Notes: a model not told the origin generated them from the letters alone. DNA of 64,000 bases from Bacillus cytotoxicus (GCF_023715645.1 NZ_JAMBOP010000005.1:62001-126000), one strand, 5' to 3'. Shown: positions 27,098 through 36,147, numbered from the stretch's first letter. Made by a program: numbers and translations.

Positions 27098-28288
27098 ATG
27101 TTACCAGATACCGTTCGTACTCCGAATAAAAAGAAAAAGTGGATTATTATTGGAGTTATTGCTCTTGTTATTATCGTTGCTGCTGTAAATATTTACATCA
27201 TGCAAAGTAAGAAAAAAGGAAGCACAGCAGGTGATGTGAAGTTTACGGAAGTAACAGAACGCCAGCTTAATAATACGAAACTTGTTTCCGGTCAAGTGAA
27301 ACCGGGGAATATTGAGAGTTTCTATGCAGATGCGACAAAAGGAAAAGTGAAAGATATTGCTGTAAAAGAAGGACAGGAAGTGAACAAAGGGGACAAGCTG
27401 TTCTCTTATGATAATGAAGAAATTAATTTACAAGTGAAGCAAGCAGAAATCGAACAAAAAGTGGCTTCTATGCGTTTTGATCAAGGGAAGAAAAAAATAG
27501 ATTCATTGAAAAAAGATATTAAGAAAGCAAAGGATAGCGGAGCGGCGAAAGAGATGATCGAGCCGTTAGAATCGCAATTAAATGAATTAGAAATGCAACA
27601 AAAAACATCGGATCTTGAAAAAGAAAAAGGGAATCTTCATATCGAAGAATTAAAGAAAAAACGAGGAGAGCTTACTGTTTACAGTAATTTTGCCGGTGTT
27701 GTGCAAAAGCTCGATAAAGATGCTTCACAAGGTTCTATGCCAGCAATGGGCGGTCAAGGAAAAGCCTTTTTACAAATCGCTTCTAAAGATCCATTCCAAA
27801 TTCAAGGTACATTAACTGAACTACAAAAATCACAAATTCAAAAAGATCAAACGATTACAGTAACGGCAAAGGCAGCGCCGAAGAAGAAATGGACAGGAAA
27901 AATCACAGAGGTAAGTGAATTTCCGACAAGTGCGGAAGCGAGTGCACAAGCTCCAGCAGGCGGAGAAGCAGGCCAAAATATGTCTTATTATACATATAAA
28001 GCAACATTAGATTCCCAAGATGGATTATCACCAGGGTATCATGTGTCTATTCAAGTAAACTTAGAGAATAAGAAAATGGTTGCTGTTCCTAGTAAAAGTG
28101 TTGTAACAGAAAAAGAGGAATCATTTGTGTATGTAGAGGATAAAGGAAAACTTCACAAGCAAATTGTGAAGAAAGGTTCAAGTGATGGAGACTTTGTTGA
28201 AGTAGTTGAAGGTGTAACAGTAGGACAAAAGGTGGTTGAAAATCCTTCCGATAACGTGTTTGACGGAATGGAAGTGAAGAAAAAATGA
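27098..28288 (+). CDS. yknX: YknX-like periplasmic adaptor (MacA/HlyD family)
   Basis: 396 aa. ATG follows AAAGGAGAGAG. One N-terminal membrane segment (~12-32) is followed by the adaptor layout: first lipoyl half (GKVKDIAVKEGQEVNKGDKL), coiled-coil hairpin (~100-180), second lipoyl half (LTVYSNFAGVVQKLDKD), then the beta-barrel and membrane-proximal domain (ENKKMVAVPSKSVV). It bridges the MacB-type permease to the outside. In B. subtilis YknWXYZ protects against the SdpC toxin; the same gene set here suggests export of, or defence against, a peptide. Confidence 0.9.
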   Translation: MLPDTVRTPNKKKKWIIIGVIALVIIVAAVNIYIMQSKKKGSTAGDVKFTEVTERQLNNTKLVSGQVKPGNIESFYADATKGKVKDIAVKEGQEVNKGDKLFSYDNEEINLQVKQAEIEQKVASMRFDQGKKKIDSLKKDIKKAKDSGAAKEMIEPLESQLNELEMQQKTSDLEKEKGNLHIEELKKKRGELTVYSNFAGVVQKLDKDASQGSMPAMGGQGKAFLQIASKDPFQIQGTLTELQKSQIQKDQTITVTAKAAPKKKWTGKITEVSEFPTSAEASAQAPAGGEAGQNMSYYTYKATLDSQDGLSPGYHVSIQVNLENKKMVAVPSKSVVTEKEESFVYVEDKGKLHKQIVKKGSSDGDFVEVVEGVTVGQKVVENPSDNVFDGMEVKKK

Positions 28289-28965
28289 TTACCTTAAACA
28301 ATATTCATAAAGCGTATCATCAAGGAAGTTTAGCTGTACCAATTTTACACGGTATTAGTTTAAGGATTGATAGCGGTGAATTTGTTTCGATTATGGGACC
28401 TTCTGGGTCGGGGAAATCAACGCTTATGAATATTATCGGTTGTCTCGATCGTCCAACAGAAGGTGAATATATGCTGAATGACGTAAATATTTTAACAGCA
28501 GATGAGTCAAAATTGGCGCTCATTCGAAATGAATACATCGGCTTTGTGTTTCAGCACTTTAACTTACTGCCCCGTCTTTCCGCGGTGGAGAATGTAGAGC
28601 TTCCACTTATTTATGGCGGTATAAAGAAAGCAGAGCGCCGCGAACGGGCATTAGAGGCATTAGGAAAGGTTGGACTCGCGGATCGCGTAGATCACTTGCC
28701 AAATGAATTATCAGGCGGACAAAAGCAGCGCGTGGCAATTGCGCGGGCGATTGCGAATGATCCAACATTTATTATGGCCGATGAACCAACAGGTGCGCTT
28801 GATACGAAATCGGGTGAACAAGTTATGAATATTTTCACCCAGCTAAACAAAGAAGGTACAACGATTGTAATGGTTACGCATGAAGAGGAAGTAGCAGCGT
28901 ATTCATCTCGCCGCATTGTGCTCAGAGATGGGAAAATTACAGAAGATAGAAGGTGTGCTGTATGA
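28285..28965 (+). CDS. yknY: YknY-like ABC transporter ATP-binding protein (MacB/LolD type)
   Basis: 226 aa, overlapping the previous gene by 4 bp (ATGA). Walker A is GPSGSGKS, the Q loop VFQHFNLLPRLSAVENV, the signature LSGGQKQR, Walker B FIMADEPTGALD and the switch His VTHEEEV. The long family-typical YIGFVFQ segment places it with the LolD/MacB/SalX group of export ATPases. It powers the following permease at the membrane. Confidence 0.94.
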   Translation: MITLNNIHKAYHQGSLAVPILHGISLRIDSGEFVSIMGPSGSGKSTLMNIIGCLDRPTEGEYMLNDVNILTADESKLALIRNEYIGFVFQHFNLLPRLSAVENVELPLIYGGIKKAERRERALEALGKVGLADRVDHLPNELSGGQKQRVAIARAIANDPTFIMADEPTGALDTKSGEQVMNIFTQLNKEGTTIVMVTHEEEVAAYSSRRIVLRDGKITEDRRCAV

Positions 28966-30161
28966 GTTTACTAGATAGTATTAAAATCGCACTTTCTTCT
29001 ATTCTAGCTCATAAATTGCGCTCCGTACTGACGATGCTTGGGATTATTATCGGTGTTGGTTCGATTATTACTGTCGTTGCGATTGGACAAGGCGGGGAAG
29101 CGATGCTGAAGTCTCAATTTGCAGGTATCGGTAATAATGTGATTCCCCTTCAATTCCAAGCGGATATTGATGATCCATATGCGATGGGATTAGGAGAACG
29201 TCCGAAATTAACACAAGAAGATATTCTCGCGCTGAAAGAGTTGCCAGAGATTAGTCATGTCGTTACGACAAATGGGGGTATGGAACCACTCGATATTAAT
29301 GATAAAAAAGACATGGTGAATATTATTGGACTGGATAGTGAATATTTTGCGGTGAATAAAGTTAAATTGAGTGAAGGCCGCTCTTTACATGAATCAGATG
29401 TTGAGCATGGTAATAACGTTGTAATGATTAGTACGAAAGCAAAGGATGCGTTTTATCCGAAAGAAAATCCTGTTGGGAAAATTATCGAAGTAAAAGGTCA
29501 GCCATTGCAAATTATAGGGGTGTATAAATCCGATAATAGCTTTATGGGTATGGGACCGTCGGAAATTTTAATTCCGATTTCACTTTGGCCAACCCTGTAT
29601 GGAAAAGATGAAATTCAAAATATTTCAGTACAAGTGAAAAATGTTGATCAAATGGAAGCAGCAGGGAAAAAAGCTGTTGGCGTTTTAAACGATCGCAAAC
29701 CAAATGATATTCCAGGGAAGTATGAAGTTTTTGACCTTGAGAAAATGCAAGCGAGCATTACAAAAGTAACGAGTATTATGACGATGATTATCGGCGGTAT
29801 TGCTGGTATTTCCCTTGTCGTTGGCGGCATCGGCGTTATGAATATTATGCTCGTATCTGTTACGGAACGTACGCGTGAAATCGGTGTTCGTAAAGCGCTC
29901 GGTGCAACGCGCGGGAAAATCTTGCTTCAATTCTTAATCGAGGCCGTGATGTTAACACTTCTTGGTGGTTTGATCGGAATTGGTCTTGGATACGGAGGTG
30001 CTTATATCGTTTCTAAATTTGCGAAATGGCCACCGCTCGTTTCATGGGAAGTTGTACTAGGCGGCGTCCTATTCTCGATGACGCTCGGCATTATTTTCGG
30101 ACTAATTCCAGCAAACAAAGCAGCGAAATTAGATCCAATCGAAGCACTTCGTTATGAGTAA
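28962..30161 (+). CDS. yknZ: YknZ-like MacB-family ABC permease
   Basis: About 399 aa; ATG 28962 overlaps the ATPase stop, with AGAAGG just upstream. TM1 lies in ALSSILAHKLRSVLTMLGIIIGVGSI, followed by a large outside MacB_PCD domain (~45-270) and the FtsX domain with three segments, including VSVTERTREIGVRKALGATR, the coupling helix region. It works with YknX and YknY as a tripartite peptide-handling machine. Two mobile repeats follow before the yknW-like gene. Confidence 0.92.
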   Translation: MSLLDSIKIALSSILAHKLRSVLTMLGIIIGVGSIITVVAIGQGGEAMLKSQFAGIGNNVIPLQFQADIDDPYAMGLGERPKLTQEDILALKELPEISHVVTTNGGMEPLDINDKKDMVNIIGLDSEYFAVNKVKLSEGRSLHESDVEHGNNVVMISTKAKDAFYPKENPVGKIIEVKGQPLQIIGVYKSDNSFMGMGPSEILIPISLWPTLYGKDEIQNISVQVKNVDQMEAAGKKAVGVLNDRKPNDIPGKYEVFDLEKMQASITKVTSIMTMIIGGIAGISLVVGGIGVMNIMLVSVTERTREIGVRKALGATRGKILLQFLIEAVMLTLLGGLIGIGLGYGGAYIVSKFAKWPPLVSWEVVLGGVLFSMTLGIIFGLIPANKAAKLDPIEALRYE

Positions 30162-30193
30162 TATATAGAGCCATCTTGATTTTTCAATTTTTA

Positions 30194-30420
30194 GTAACTA
30201 CTCAGTCATACATTTCATTGGAAAGTTATTTTCAGTTTTGGCATCTAGATTGCTGTCATGAAGAGAAAAATGGTAATGCACCTCGCTACCTTTCTTTGTT
30301 TTAAAACGGTGCACGTGGCAGAAAAGGGCCCTGACCGCTCCTAGCATGGCCAGTTGCTCTTGCCAACCTAAAAAGAAAGTGGTTTTCTGTCTTTTTTTCA
30401 TAAAGTGACTGAGTAGTTAC
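30194..30420 (+). mobile_element. MITE-like element B with perfect 15 bp terminal inverted repeats
   Basis: GTAACTACTCAGTCA at 30194-30208 and TGACTGAGTAGTTAC at 30406-30420 are exact inverted copies. It is 227 bp, 51 bp shorter than element A because of an internal deletion near the left end. The flanking octamers AATTTTTA and CATTTTGA agree at 6 of 8, a decayed target duplication at best. It lies between yknZ and yknW. Confidence 0.82.
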
Positions 30421-30600
30421 CATTTTGATTTTTCAACATCCAAGTTGCTGTTATGTACAACAAAAAGTGATATGCTACTTGTTTTCTCTCTTTGTTTTAA
30501 CATCGCCTGTGGAAAAAAAGGGCCCTGACCGCTCCAAGTATGGCCAGACGCTCTCGCCCATCTAAAAAAGTGGTCTTTATGTTGGTTTTTCAATTTGTAT
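30421..30600 (+). repeat. bcr-like repeat copy directly after MITE B
   Basis: It starts CATTTTGATTTTTCAAC and carries TTTGTTTTAACATCG, GGCCCTGACCGCTCC, GGCCAGACGCTCTCGCCC and CTAAAAAAG. Confidence 0.85.
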
Positions 30601-30610
30601 TTATGAATAA

Positions 30611-30672
30611 CACCCAGTTCTTGTGGGTGGTGAATCTCCGTTTGAAATAGTGGGGATTCACCACCCGTTAGA
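30611..30672 (+). repeat. Long imperfect hairpin just upstream of yknW-like gene
   Basis: The arms CCCAGTTCTTGTGGGTGG and CCACCCGTTAGAACGGG, extended by GAATC/GATTC pairs, form a stem of about 25 bp around GTTTGAAATAGT. There is no T run behind it, so it is more likely a leader structure or REP-like element than a terminator. The AAAGGAGG site of the gene begins some 15 bp later. Confidence 0.7.
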
Positions 30673-30702
30673 ACGGGTACAAAATAAAAGGAGGTTTTAC
30701 AT

Positions 30703-31389
30703 ATGGAAGCGAACGTAAACACGCAGAAGGTAAGTGGAGAGAAGCCATCTTTATTCGGGATGATTACCTCACCTAGTTTGCAGTTTGAGAGAATGAGAAC
30801 GAATGCACCGGTGTGGGGCGCGTTTTTCTTAATGGCTGTATTAATCGGTATTGTTGGGGCTATAGCTGCATATTTAGTTTCGACAGACCCTGTAGTTATT
30901 GCAAGAAATAAAGAACTTGGTTTTGAAGTGCCTATCGCAGTCACATTAGGTACTGGCTTTGCGCTTGCAGCAATTGGCGCTATGATTACATTCTTTATTG
31001 GTGCGGCTTTTTATAAAGTACTTATGATGTTTATGAGCAATGATACGTCTTATAAGAAATTATTAGCAATTACTGTTTATTCTAGTATTATTACATTTCT
31101 TGGTGGAATTATTAATATGGTATTAGCATTAATTCTTGGCGGAAATGGTCAAGAAATGTATACAGGATTAGGACCACTATTTGCTTCTACTGGTGGTGTT
31201 GCACACGGCATCGCAAAATCGTTTGAAGTTTTCGCAATTTGGGGATTAGCTGTAACAGGATTAGGGCTGCACATTACAGCGGGCTTAAGTAAGAAGCAAG
31301 CAATAATTCTTGTTGTAGTTTTCTTTGTTCTGTCAATGGTATTTGGTGCGTTAGGCGGCGTATTTAGTGGTTTAGTTCCAAAACCTTAA
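30703..31389 (+). CDS. yknW: Yip1-family membrane protein, YknW-like
   Basis: 228 aa, ATG after AAAGGAGGTTTTACAT. It has five or so membrane segments; the N-terminal FGMITSPSLQFERMRTNAPV is typical of Yip1-domain YknW proteins. In B. subtilis YknW is encoded first in yknWXYZ and is needed for assembly of the YknXYZ complex. Here it lies after yknZ, separated by 540 bp of repeats and a long hairpin, so it has its own or read-through expression. The assignment rests on domain type plus neighbourhood. Confidence 0.85.
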   Translation: MEANVNTQKVSGEKPSLFGMITSPSLQFERMRTNAPVWGAFFLMAVLIGIVGAIAAYLVSTDPVVIARNKELGFEVPIAVTLGTGFALAAIGAMITFFIGAAFYKVLMMFMSNDTSYKKLLAITVYSSIITFLGGIINMVLALILGGNGQEMYTGLGPLFASTGGVAHGIAKSFEVFAIWGLAVTGLGLHITAGLSKKQAIILVVVFFVLSMVFGALGGVFSGLVPKP

Positions 31390-31407
31390 TATAAGGTCAT
31401 GTTTATT

Positions 31408-31437
31408 GAAACGGCTCATATAGAGCCGTTTTTTTGT
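31408..31437 (+). terminator. Terminator after yknW-like gene
   Basis: ACGGCTC and GAGCCGT stem around ATATA, followed by TTTTTTT. Confidence 0.92.
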
Positions 31438-31439
31438 TG

Positions 31440-31655
31440 TACGTTGGCGAGGAAGAAAATTGCCCGTAAAATCCTGATTGGGCGGGCCTTCCAACACAAA
31501 AATCACCGCCATGCCAAGCAAAAAGTAACCTGCTACTTTCTTTCTCCCTTTGTTTAAACAGCGCCTGTGGCAGAAATAGGCCCTGACCGCTTCTATGCAT
31601 GGCTAGACGCTCTTGACCATCTAAAAAGAAAAGGAGTTTATGTCAGGTTTTTAAT
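31440..31655 (+). repeat. bcr-like repeat copy
   Basis: AAAAAGTAACCTGCTACTTT, GCCTGTGGCAGAAATAGG, CCCTGACCGCTTCTATGCAT, GGCTAGACGCTCTTG and CTAAAAAGAAAAGGAGT appear in the usual order. The following 240 bases to the sigma gene hold no gene, only repeated CGATATAT motifs. Confidence 0.85.
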
Positions 31656-31898
31656 TTGGATTTATATATTTAAAATTGCTGTCGATATATTGAAATAGTC
31701 GCCGATATATTGGCGATAAAAATCAAATTGCGACAGAATTTCACATAATACTAGCAGAATTTCAAATATTGCATAGGGAAATTTGAAATTTTACTAGTCT
31801 ATCGTGAAATGCAGTGCGGTGAAGGGGATGCTGTTTTTTTATAAGGTAAAGGTACCGCGGAATAACAAAGAGGTATACCTTTTAGAAATAGGTTAAAT

Positions 31899-32375
31899 GT
31901 GAAACCAGTTACCTTTACGGAAACAGTAGCGCTGTATGAGAAGATGATTAAAAATCAGATGAAGAAGCTTTGTATTTACCGTGATTACGAAGAGTATTAT
32001 CAGTGTGGACTTATTGCACTTTGGCGAGCGTATGAGAAATATGATGAGGAGAAGGGGAGTTTTCCAGCATATGCGCTTATGACGGTGCGTGGGTATTTGT
32101 TAGAGCAGTTAAAGAAGTCGCGTCGTTGTCAAGACCGTGAGACTTGTACGGAACAGAATATTTTAGAAAGTATAGGTGGCGAGGAGAAGCGGTCGGAAGT
32201 GTTTGAGTATATGAGTATGTTAGAGGAGAAAGAGCGTGTTATCTTATTTGATCATTTCTACGGTGGGAAGAAAATGCGTGAGATTGCCGATGAGCTAGGG
32301 ATGACGTATCATCAAGTGCGCTGGATATATCGGCAAGCGCTGAACAAAATGCGGGCGCATGCAGCGGAAAAATGA
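31899..32375 (+). CDS. Sigma-70 family factor, short competence-type (SigH/ComX-like)
   Basis: 158 aa, GTG start. Region 2 is CIYRDYEEYYQCGLIALWRA and AYEKYDEEKGSFPAYALMTV, the core-binding and -10 recognition helices; region 4 is LEEKERVILFDHFYGGKKMR then EIADELGMTYHQVRWIYRQA. Region 3 is absent, as in small alternative factors. No anti-sigma gene is adjacent. It converges on a comK gene and shares a terminator with it. Size and sequence style recall the competence sigma factors of other Firmicutes; the link to competence is inference. Confidence 0.82.
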   Translation: MKPVTFTETVALYEKMIKNQMKKLCIYRDYEEYYQCGLIALWRAYEKYDEEKGSFPAYALMTVRGYLLEQLKKSRRCQDRETCTEQNILESIGGEEKRSEVFEYMSMLEEKERVILFDHFYGGKKMREIADELGMTYHQVRWIYRQALNKMRAHAAEK

Positions 32376-32411
32376 TAGGAAAGGGAGGCGATATCGCCCC
32401 CCTTTCCTATA
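32376..32411. terminator. Bidirectional terminator between sigma factor and comK
   Basis: ATAGGAAAGGGAGGCGAT and its near-perfect inverse form a ~17 bp stem with almost no loop. It serves two convergent genes. Confidence 0.85.
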
Positions 32412-32425
32412 TGTATGAAGAGGCT

Positions 32426-32935
32426 CTATCGAAGAGGAGGAAACGGACGATCTGCTGGTAGGAGTTTCATCTTATCTAGAAGATTGAGCTTAGCTAAAAT
32501 ATGACCAGCTTTTATCCACTGCTTCTCCATTTGGTTGAAACTGATGGGGAAAATTTGACTTTTTCCGTTGCGAAAATGTATGGTTGTATGGCGTGAATCG
32601 TGACGTTCCAGTCTTTCGATGTGAGCATAAAATATCCAGGAGCATGGCCAAGATGAAGGTGACTTTGTAGGAATGGCGCAAATGAAGTGTTGGTGATCAA
32701 TAGGGATTGGGATGTTTTGTTTAAAATGACAACATTCTTGAATGGCTAATCGTTTTCCTTCATAAGTCGAGTAGTTTCGCATAATGCAACTTTCACGAAT
32801 GAGTTGCAGTGGTGTTTTCACTGAATAGAGGATTCTATGCGTTTCCCAAATTTTTGTTTGATACACAGGATGAGCGTACGCCTCAAGTGCCATCGTTTGC
32901 GCGGAAATTTCATACCGATCAACTAAGTCGTTCAA
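32426..32935 (-). CDS. comK: ComK-family competence transcription factor
   Basis: 169 aa. TTG start at 32935, eight bases after GAGGAGG. Residues include YEISAQTMALEAYAHPVYQT, ILYSVKTPLQLIRESCIMRN, STYEGKRLAI and KSPSSWPCSWIFYAH, which match the ComK core that binds AAAA-N5-TTTT boxes through the minor groove. ComK drives DNA-uptake gene transcription. B. cereus strains carry two ComK proteins; which one this is cannot be settled here, though its length fits ComK2. Its promoter region is shared with the divergent DUF4359 gene. Confidence 0.88.
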   Translation of the reverse strand: MNDLVDRYEISAQTMALEAYAHPVYQTKIWETHRILYSVKTPLQLIRESCIMRNYSTYEGKRLAIQECCHFKQNIPIPIDHQHFICAIPTKSPSSWPCSWIFYAHIERLERHDSRHTTIHFRNGKSQIFPISFNQMEKQWIKAGHILAKLNLLDKMKLLPADRPFPPLR

Positions 32936-33164
32936 TGAAAAAGCCTCCTCGTATTATAGTGAATTACACTTCCTATTATAAGAATAAAATATAAAAACAA
33001 TTTAAAGAATTTGTAAATTAGTGTTAAAAAATGTAGTTATTTACTGTTTTTTCTCGGTATTTGCGGAAGGGATGACTTTTTAGAAATTTGTAGCTATTTA
33101 GGTTGTCTACTTTGCAATAGGATTCCATATATATATAAATAGAAAGGATAGGCGGTGAGGAAAT

Positions 33165-33554
33165 ATGAAAAAGAAATATGTGTTTCTCGCTTTGGTTCTA
33201 GTGCTCTTTGTATATTTAGCAAATAGCAATCCGAGTAAAGGGGAATATACAGACTGGGCAGCAAAGCAGCTTATGACACGGAATGATATTCATAAGAAAT
33301 TGACGGAAGTTGAGCAAGAAGATAAAGAAGGGCTTTTTGGTGAATTAGCTACCATTGGAAAGAAATTAGCGAAGAATTATGTAGAGCCGCAAGTTGGTTT
33401 ATTAGTTGATCATTATACGAAGCGGAATGACTATATTTTATTCTCGACATATACAACGGAGTTTCAGATCGGGAAAGAAAATTATAAATATGTTTCAATC
33501 GGTATTTCACATATCTTTATACCAATTGAAATGCCAAAAAAGAAAGAGAAGTAA
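33165..33554 (+). CDS. DUF4359-like small exported protein
   Basis: 129 aa, ATG after AGGCGGTGAGG. An N-terminal membrane segment (~4-20) is followed by SNPSKGEYTDWAAKQLM and a compact C-terminal part with YILFSTYTTEFQIGKENYKYVSIG, matching the DUF4359 pattern. The role is unknown. It is divergent from comK and ends in a terminator. Confidence 0.78.
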   Translation: MKKKYVFLALVLVLFVYLANSNPSKGEYTDWAAKQLMTRNDIHKKLTEVEQEDKEGLFGELATIGKKLAKNYVEPQVGLLVDHYTKRNDYILFSTYTTEFQIGKENYKYVSIGISHIFIPIEMPKKKEK

Positions 33555-33583
33555 CCGCATTGGTACTCCTCTTTCTTTTTTGC
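33541..33583. terminator. Terminator shared by DUF4359 gene and convergent DUF2922 gene
   Basis: AAAGAAAGAG pairs with CTCTTTCTTT around a GC loop; the T run is on the plus strand. Confidence 0.8.
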
Positions 33584-33799
33584 TTATATGTTAATTTTTA
33601 CTTCGGAAATGCTCTTTTCGACAATGCGTGCGCCTTTTTTGCGAGCTTGCTGCCCAAGCGTTAGGAAAATGCTAGCGGATATAATGGTATCCATGACGCT
33701 ATTTACGGTTTGTTCGTTTACTGGTGTAACAGGATTTTCGATTGAGAAAGTGGTTGTTTTACCGTCTTCTTTTAAGAAAACAAGTTCTAGTACTTCCAT
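33584..33799 (-). CDS. DUF2922 family protein
   Basis: 71 aa. LELVFLKEDGKTTTFSIENP and a C-terminal KKGARIVEKSISEVKINI are typical of DUF2922. Such proteins are usually encoded right behind a DUF1659 gene, as here (19 bp gap), and are of unknown function. AAAGGAGGGAATAAC precedes the ATG. Confidence 0.85.
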   Translation of the reverse strand: MEVLELVFLKEDGKTTTFSIENPVTPVNEQTVNSVMDTIISASIFLTLGQQARKKGARIVEKSISEVKINI

Positions 33800-33818
33800 T
33801 TGTTATTCCCTCCTTTTA

Positions 33819-34043
33819 TTATTGGTTAGATACGTCAGTTGTGCTAATAAGCTGAACGGAATCAAGTTTGTGCTGTTGCAGTGAAGCAATTGCAGATGCA
33901 ACTTCATGTACTTTGTTTAAGTCTGCATTTGGTTTGACGTTTTTAAATTGTTTGTTTTTCATGATTGCTTTTCCGTTTTTGTCTGTACCGCCGTTTAGGA
34001 CAAGACGTAAGCTCATATCAGATACAATCGTTTGAATCGCCAT
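33819..34043 (-). CDS. DUF1659 family protein
   Basis: 74 aa. ATG 34043 is six bases after GGGAGGTG; an in-frame GTG at 34052 overlaps the site. MSLRLVLNGGTDKNGKAIMK and a C-terminal VHEVASAIASLQQHKLDSVQ are the family pattern. It is paired with DUF2922 in many Bacillus genomes, and the function is unknown. The divergent VanZ gene lies 110 bp away. Confidence 0.85.
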   Translation of the reverse strand: MAIQTIVSDMSLRLVLNGGTDKNGKAIMKNKQFKNVKPNADLNKVHEVASAIASLQQHKLDSVQLISTTDVSNQ

Positions 34044-34154
34044 GTTTTTCACCTCCCTTTCGTCATATATATAGGTGGTAAGGGCATAATTTTGGCGTGA
34101 AATTTTTCTTTTTTTTTGATACGCTTAAAGGAAATAAAGTAAGGAGTTTCAAAC

Positions 34155-34640
34155 ATGAAGCGTAAGTGGTTATTTTGGATTCCCGTTTTAGTATGGATGG
34201 GGGTCATTTTTTATTCATCTTCTCAGCCGTATAAGAAGCAAGATATGCGTTCAGATATCACAAAATATGTGAATGTGGAGTTTGTGAAAGAGCATTTTTC
34301 ATGGGTGTCCATTGATTATGGCGGGGGTACTCCTGTTAGCATTGCGAACAAAGGAGTCGGTGGTTTTATCGAATTTTTTATTCGTAAAGGCGCTCATTTT
34401 ACTGTGTTCGGTATTCTTGGCGCATTATCATATTTCGCATTAATACAGTGTGGATTGAAGCGAAAGCAAGTTTTCTGGTTGGCATTGCTTCTCGTTGCTG
34501 CGTATGCGAGCATGGATGAGATTCATCAATCCTTCACAGGTGACCGTACACCAATGTGGCAAGATTCCGCATTAGATACATGCGGTGGTTTCACAGGTAT
34601 TTTAATAAGTAATTTCATTTGGAAAAGAAAAAGGAGCTGA
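34155..34640 (+). CDS. VanZ family membrane protein
   Basis: 161 aa, ATG after AAGGAGTTTCAAAC. Three or four membrane segments. FIRKGAHFTVFGILGALSYF and ASMDEIHQSFTGDRTPMWQD are the VanZ signature (KxxHxxxF ... DExHQ). VanZ proteins affect teicoplanin susceptibility in enterococci, but the common small homologues in Bacillus have no proven role. A terminator follows at once. Confidence 0.9.
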   Translation: MKRKWLFWIPVLVWMGVIFYSSSQPYKKQDMRSDITKYVNVEFVKEHFSWVSIDYGGGTPVSIANKGVGGFIEFFIRKGAHFTVFGILGALSYFALIQCGLKRKQVFWLALLLVAAYASMDEIHQSFTGDRTPMWQDSALDTCGGFTGILISNFIWKRKRS

Positions 34641-34657
34641 AATAGCTCCTTTTTCTA
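34629..34657 (+). terminator. Terminator after VanZ gene
   Basis: AAAAAGGAGCT and AGCTCCTTTTT form the stem, starting within the last codons. Confidence 0.9.
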
Positions 34658-34785
34658 TAGATCCATTTTGTTTGCTCACTTTGTTTTCACATTGCCTGTG
34701 GCAGAAAAAAGTCCTGACCGCTTCTATGCGTGGCCAGACGCTCACGCCCACCTAAAAAGAAAAGGGTTTTCAGGTCAGTTTTTTA
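34655..34785 (+). repeat. bcr-like repeat copy
   Basis: TTTGTTTTCACATTGCCTG, GTGGCAGAAAAAAGTCCTGA, CCGCTTCTATGCGTGGCCAG and CACCTAAAAAGAAAAGGG lie in order between the VanZ gene and ywqA. Confidence 0.82.
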
Positions 34786-34834
34786 ATTTGAATATATATT
34801 ATAAAGACCCTCAGGCAATATACAACGTGATTGC

Positions 34835-36147
34835 CTATACTCCTAATAGTTCTTTCAGTTCGTTTGTGGATAGTTCTGTAATCCAGTTTTCACTTGTGAT
34901 AATTGCATTATTGAGCGATTGTTTTCGTTCGAGCATTTCATCAATTTTTTCTTCAAGTGTTCCTGTTGTAATGAGTTTATGCACATGGACAAAGCGTTTT
35001 TGACCGATGCGATAAGCGCGGTCTGTCGCTTGGTTTTCAACGGCAGGGTTCCACCAGCGGTCGTAATGAATGACATGGTTGGCTGCGGTTAAGTTCAGTC
35101 CTGTTCCGCCCGCTTTTAAAGAGAGCAGGAAGATGCCATGTTGGCCGCTTTGGAACTGTTCAATCATTTTATCGCGCTCTTTCTTCGGTACACTGCCGTT
35201 TAAGAAGATGACGCGCTCTCCAAAGTGTTCTTCTAGCAATGTTTTTAGCATATTTCCCATGCGAATATACTGTGTGAAAATGAGACAACTTTCATGCTGA
35301 TCTCGTATATTTTCAACGAGCTCTAATAATGTTTCTGTTTTCATAGAACGGCTTGTTAAGTTTTCAGGTAGCTCTTCTTTTAAATAGAGAGCGGGATGGT
35401 TACAAATTTGTTTTAGTTTATTTAACATGAGCAAAATAAAGCCGCGGCGCTCAATGCCTGTTAATCCTTCCACATTCTTTAATGTATCTTGAACAAGTTG
35501 TTCATAAAGCGATGCTTGTTCCGCCGTTAACGGACAGTATGCTTTTTGCTCTTGTTTATCTGGTAAGTTCAAGGCAACTGATTTATCTTGTTTCGTGCGG
35601 CGCAATAAGAACGGTGCGATTAAGCGTTGTACTTGCTGAATCTTTGTTTCATCGCGGTCCTTTTCAATCGGCGTTACGAAGCGGCGCTGAAACTGCGGTA
35701 AACTGCCAAGATAACCGTGATTCAGAAAGTCAAAGATAGACCATAATTCTGATAAACGGTTTTCCATTGGTGTTCCTGTTAAAGCAATTTTATGATTTGC
35801 TTGTAACTTTCGAACAGCACGCGATTGTTTCGTGTGCGGATTTTTAATATTTTGCGCTTCGTCGAGAATAATCGCATCCCAGCGCTGTGAGCTGAGTTCT
35901 TCTTCATCAAGCTGCGTGAGTGCATAGGATGTCAAAATTACATCAGCATCTTGTATAAAGGTGGACAAATCTTCTCCCTTTGCCCGGTTGCCGCCGTAAT
36001 GGAGTTTCACTTGTAAGCTCGGTGCAAAGCGCTCGAACTCTTTTTGCCAGTTGCCGAGAACAGATGTAGGCGCCACAATAAGCGCTGGGCCTGTTTTTAG
36101 GTTGTGTTCTTTTATATAGAGTAAGTAAGTAATCGTCTGGATACTTT
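34835..36147 (-). CDS. ywqA: SNF2-family helicase YwqA, 3' exon (C-terminal part)
   Basis: Second exon of a gene split by a group II intron. After splicing it continues from the Walker A Lys codon: SIQTITYLLYIKEHNLKTGP, LIVAPTSVLGNWQKEFERFA (motif Ia), IILDEAQNIKN (DEAQ box), ALTGTPMENRLSELWSIFDF (motif III) and, in the C-terminal helicase lobe, HGIFLLSLKAGGTGLNLTAA plus DRWWNPAVENQATDRAYRIG (motifs V and VI). The exon has 1313 bases; with the 1444-base 5' exon this gives 919 codons exactly. It cannot start on its own at a natural site: the GTG at 36076 has no ribosome binding site. Confidence 0.93.
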
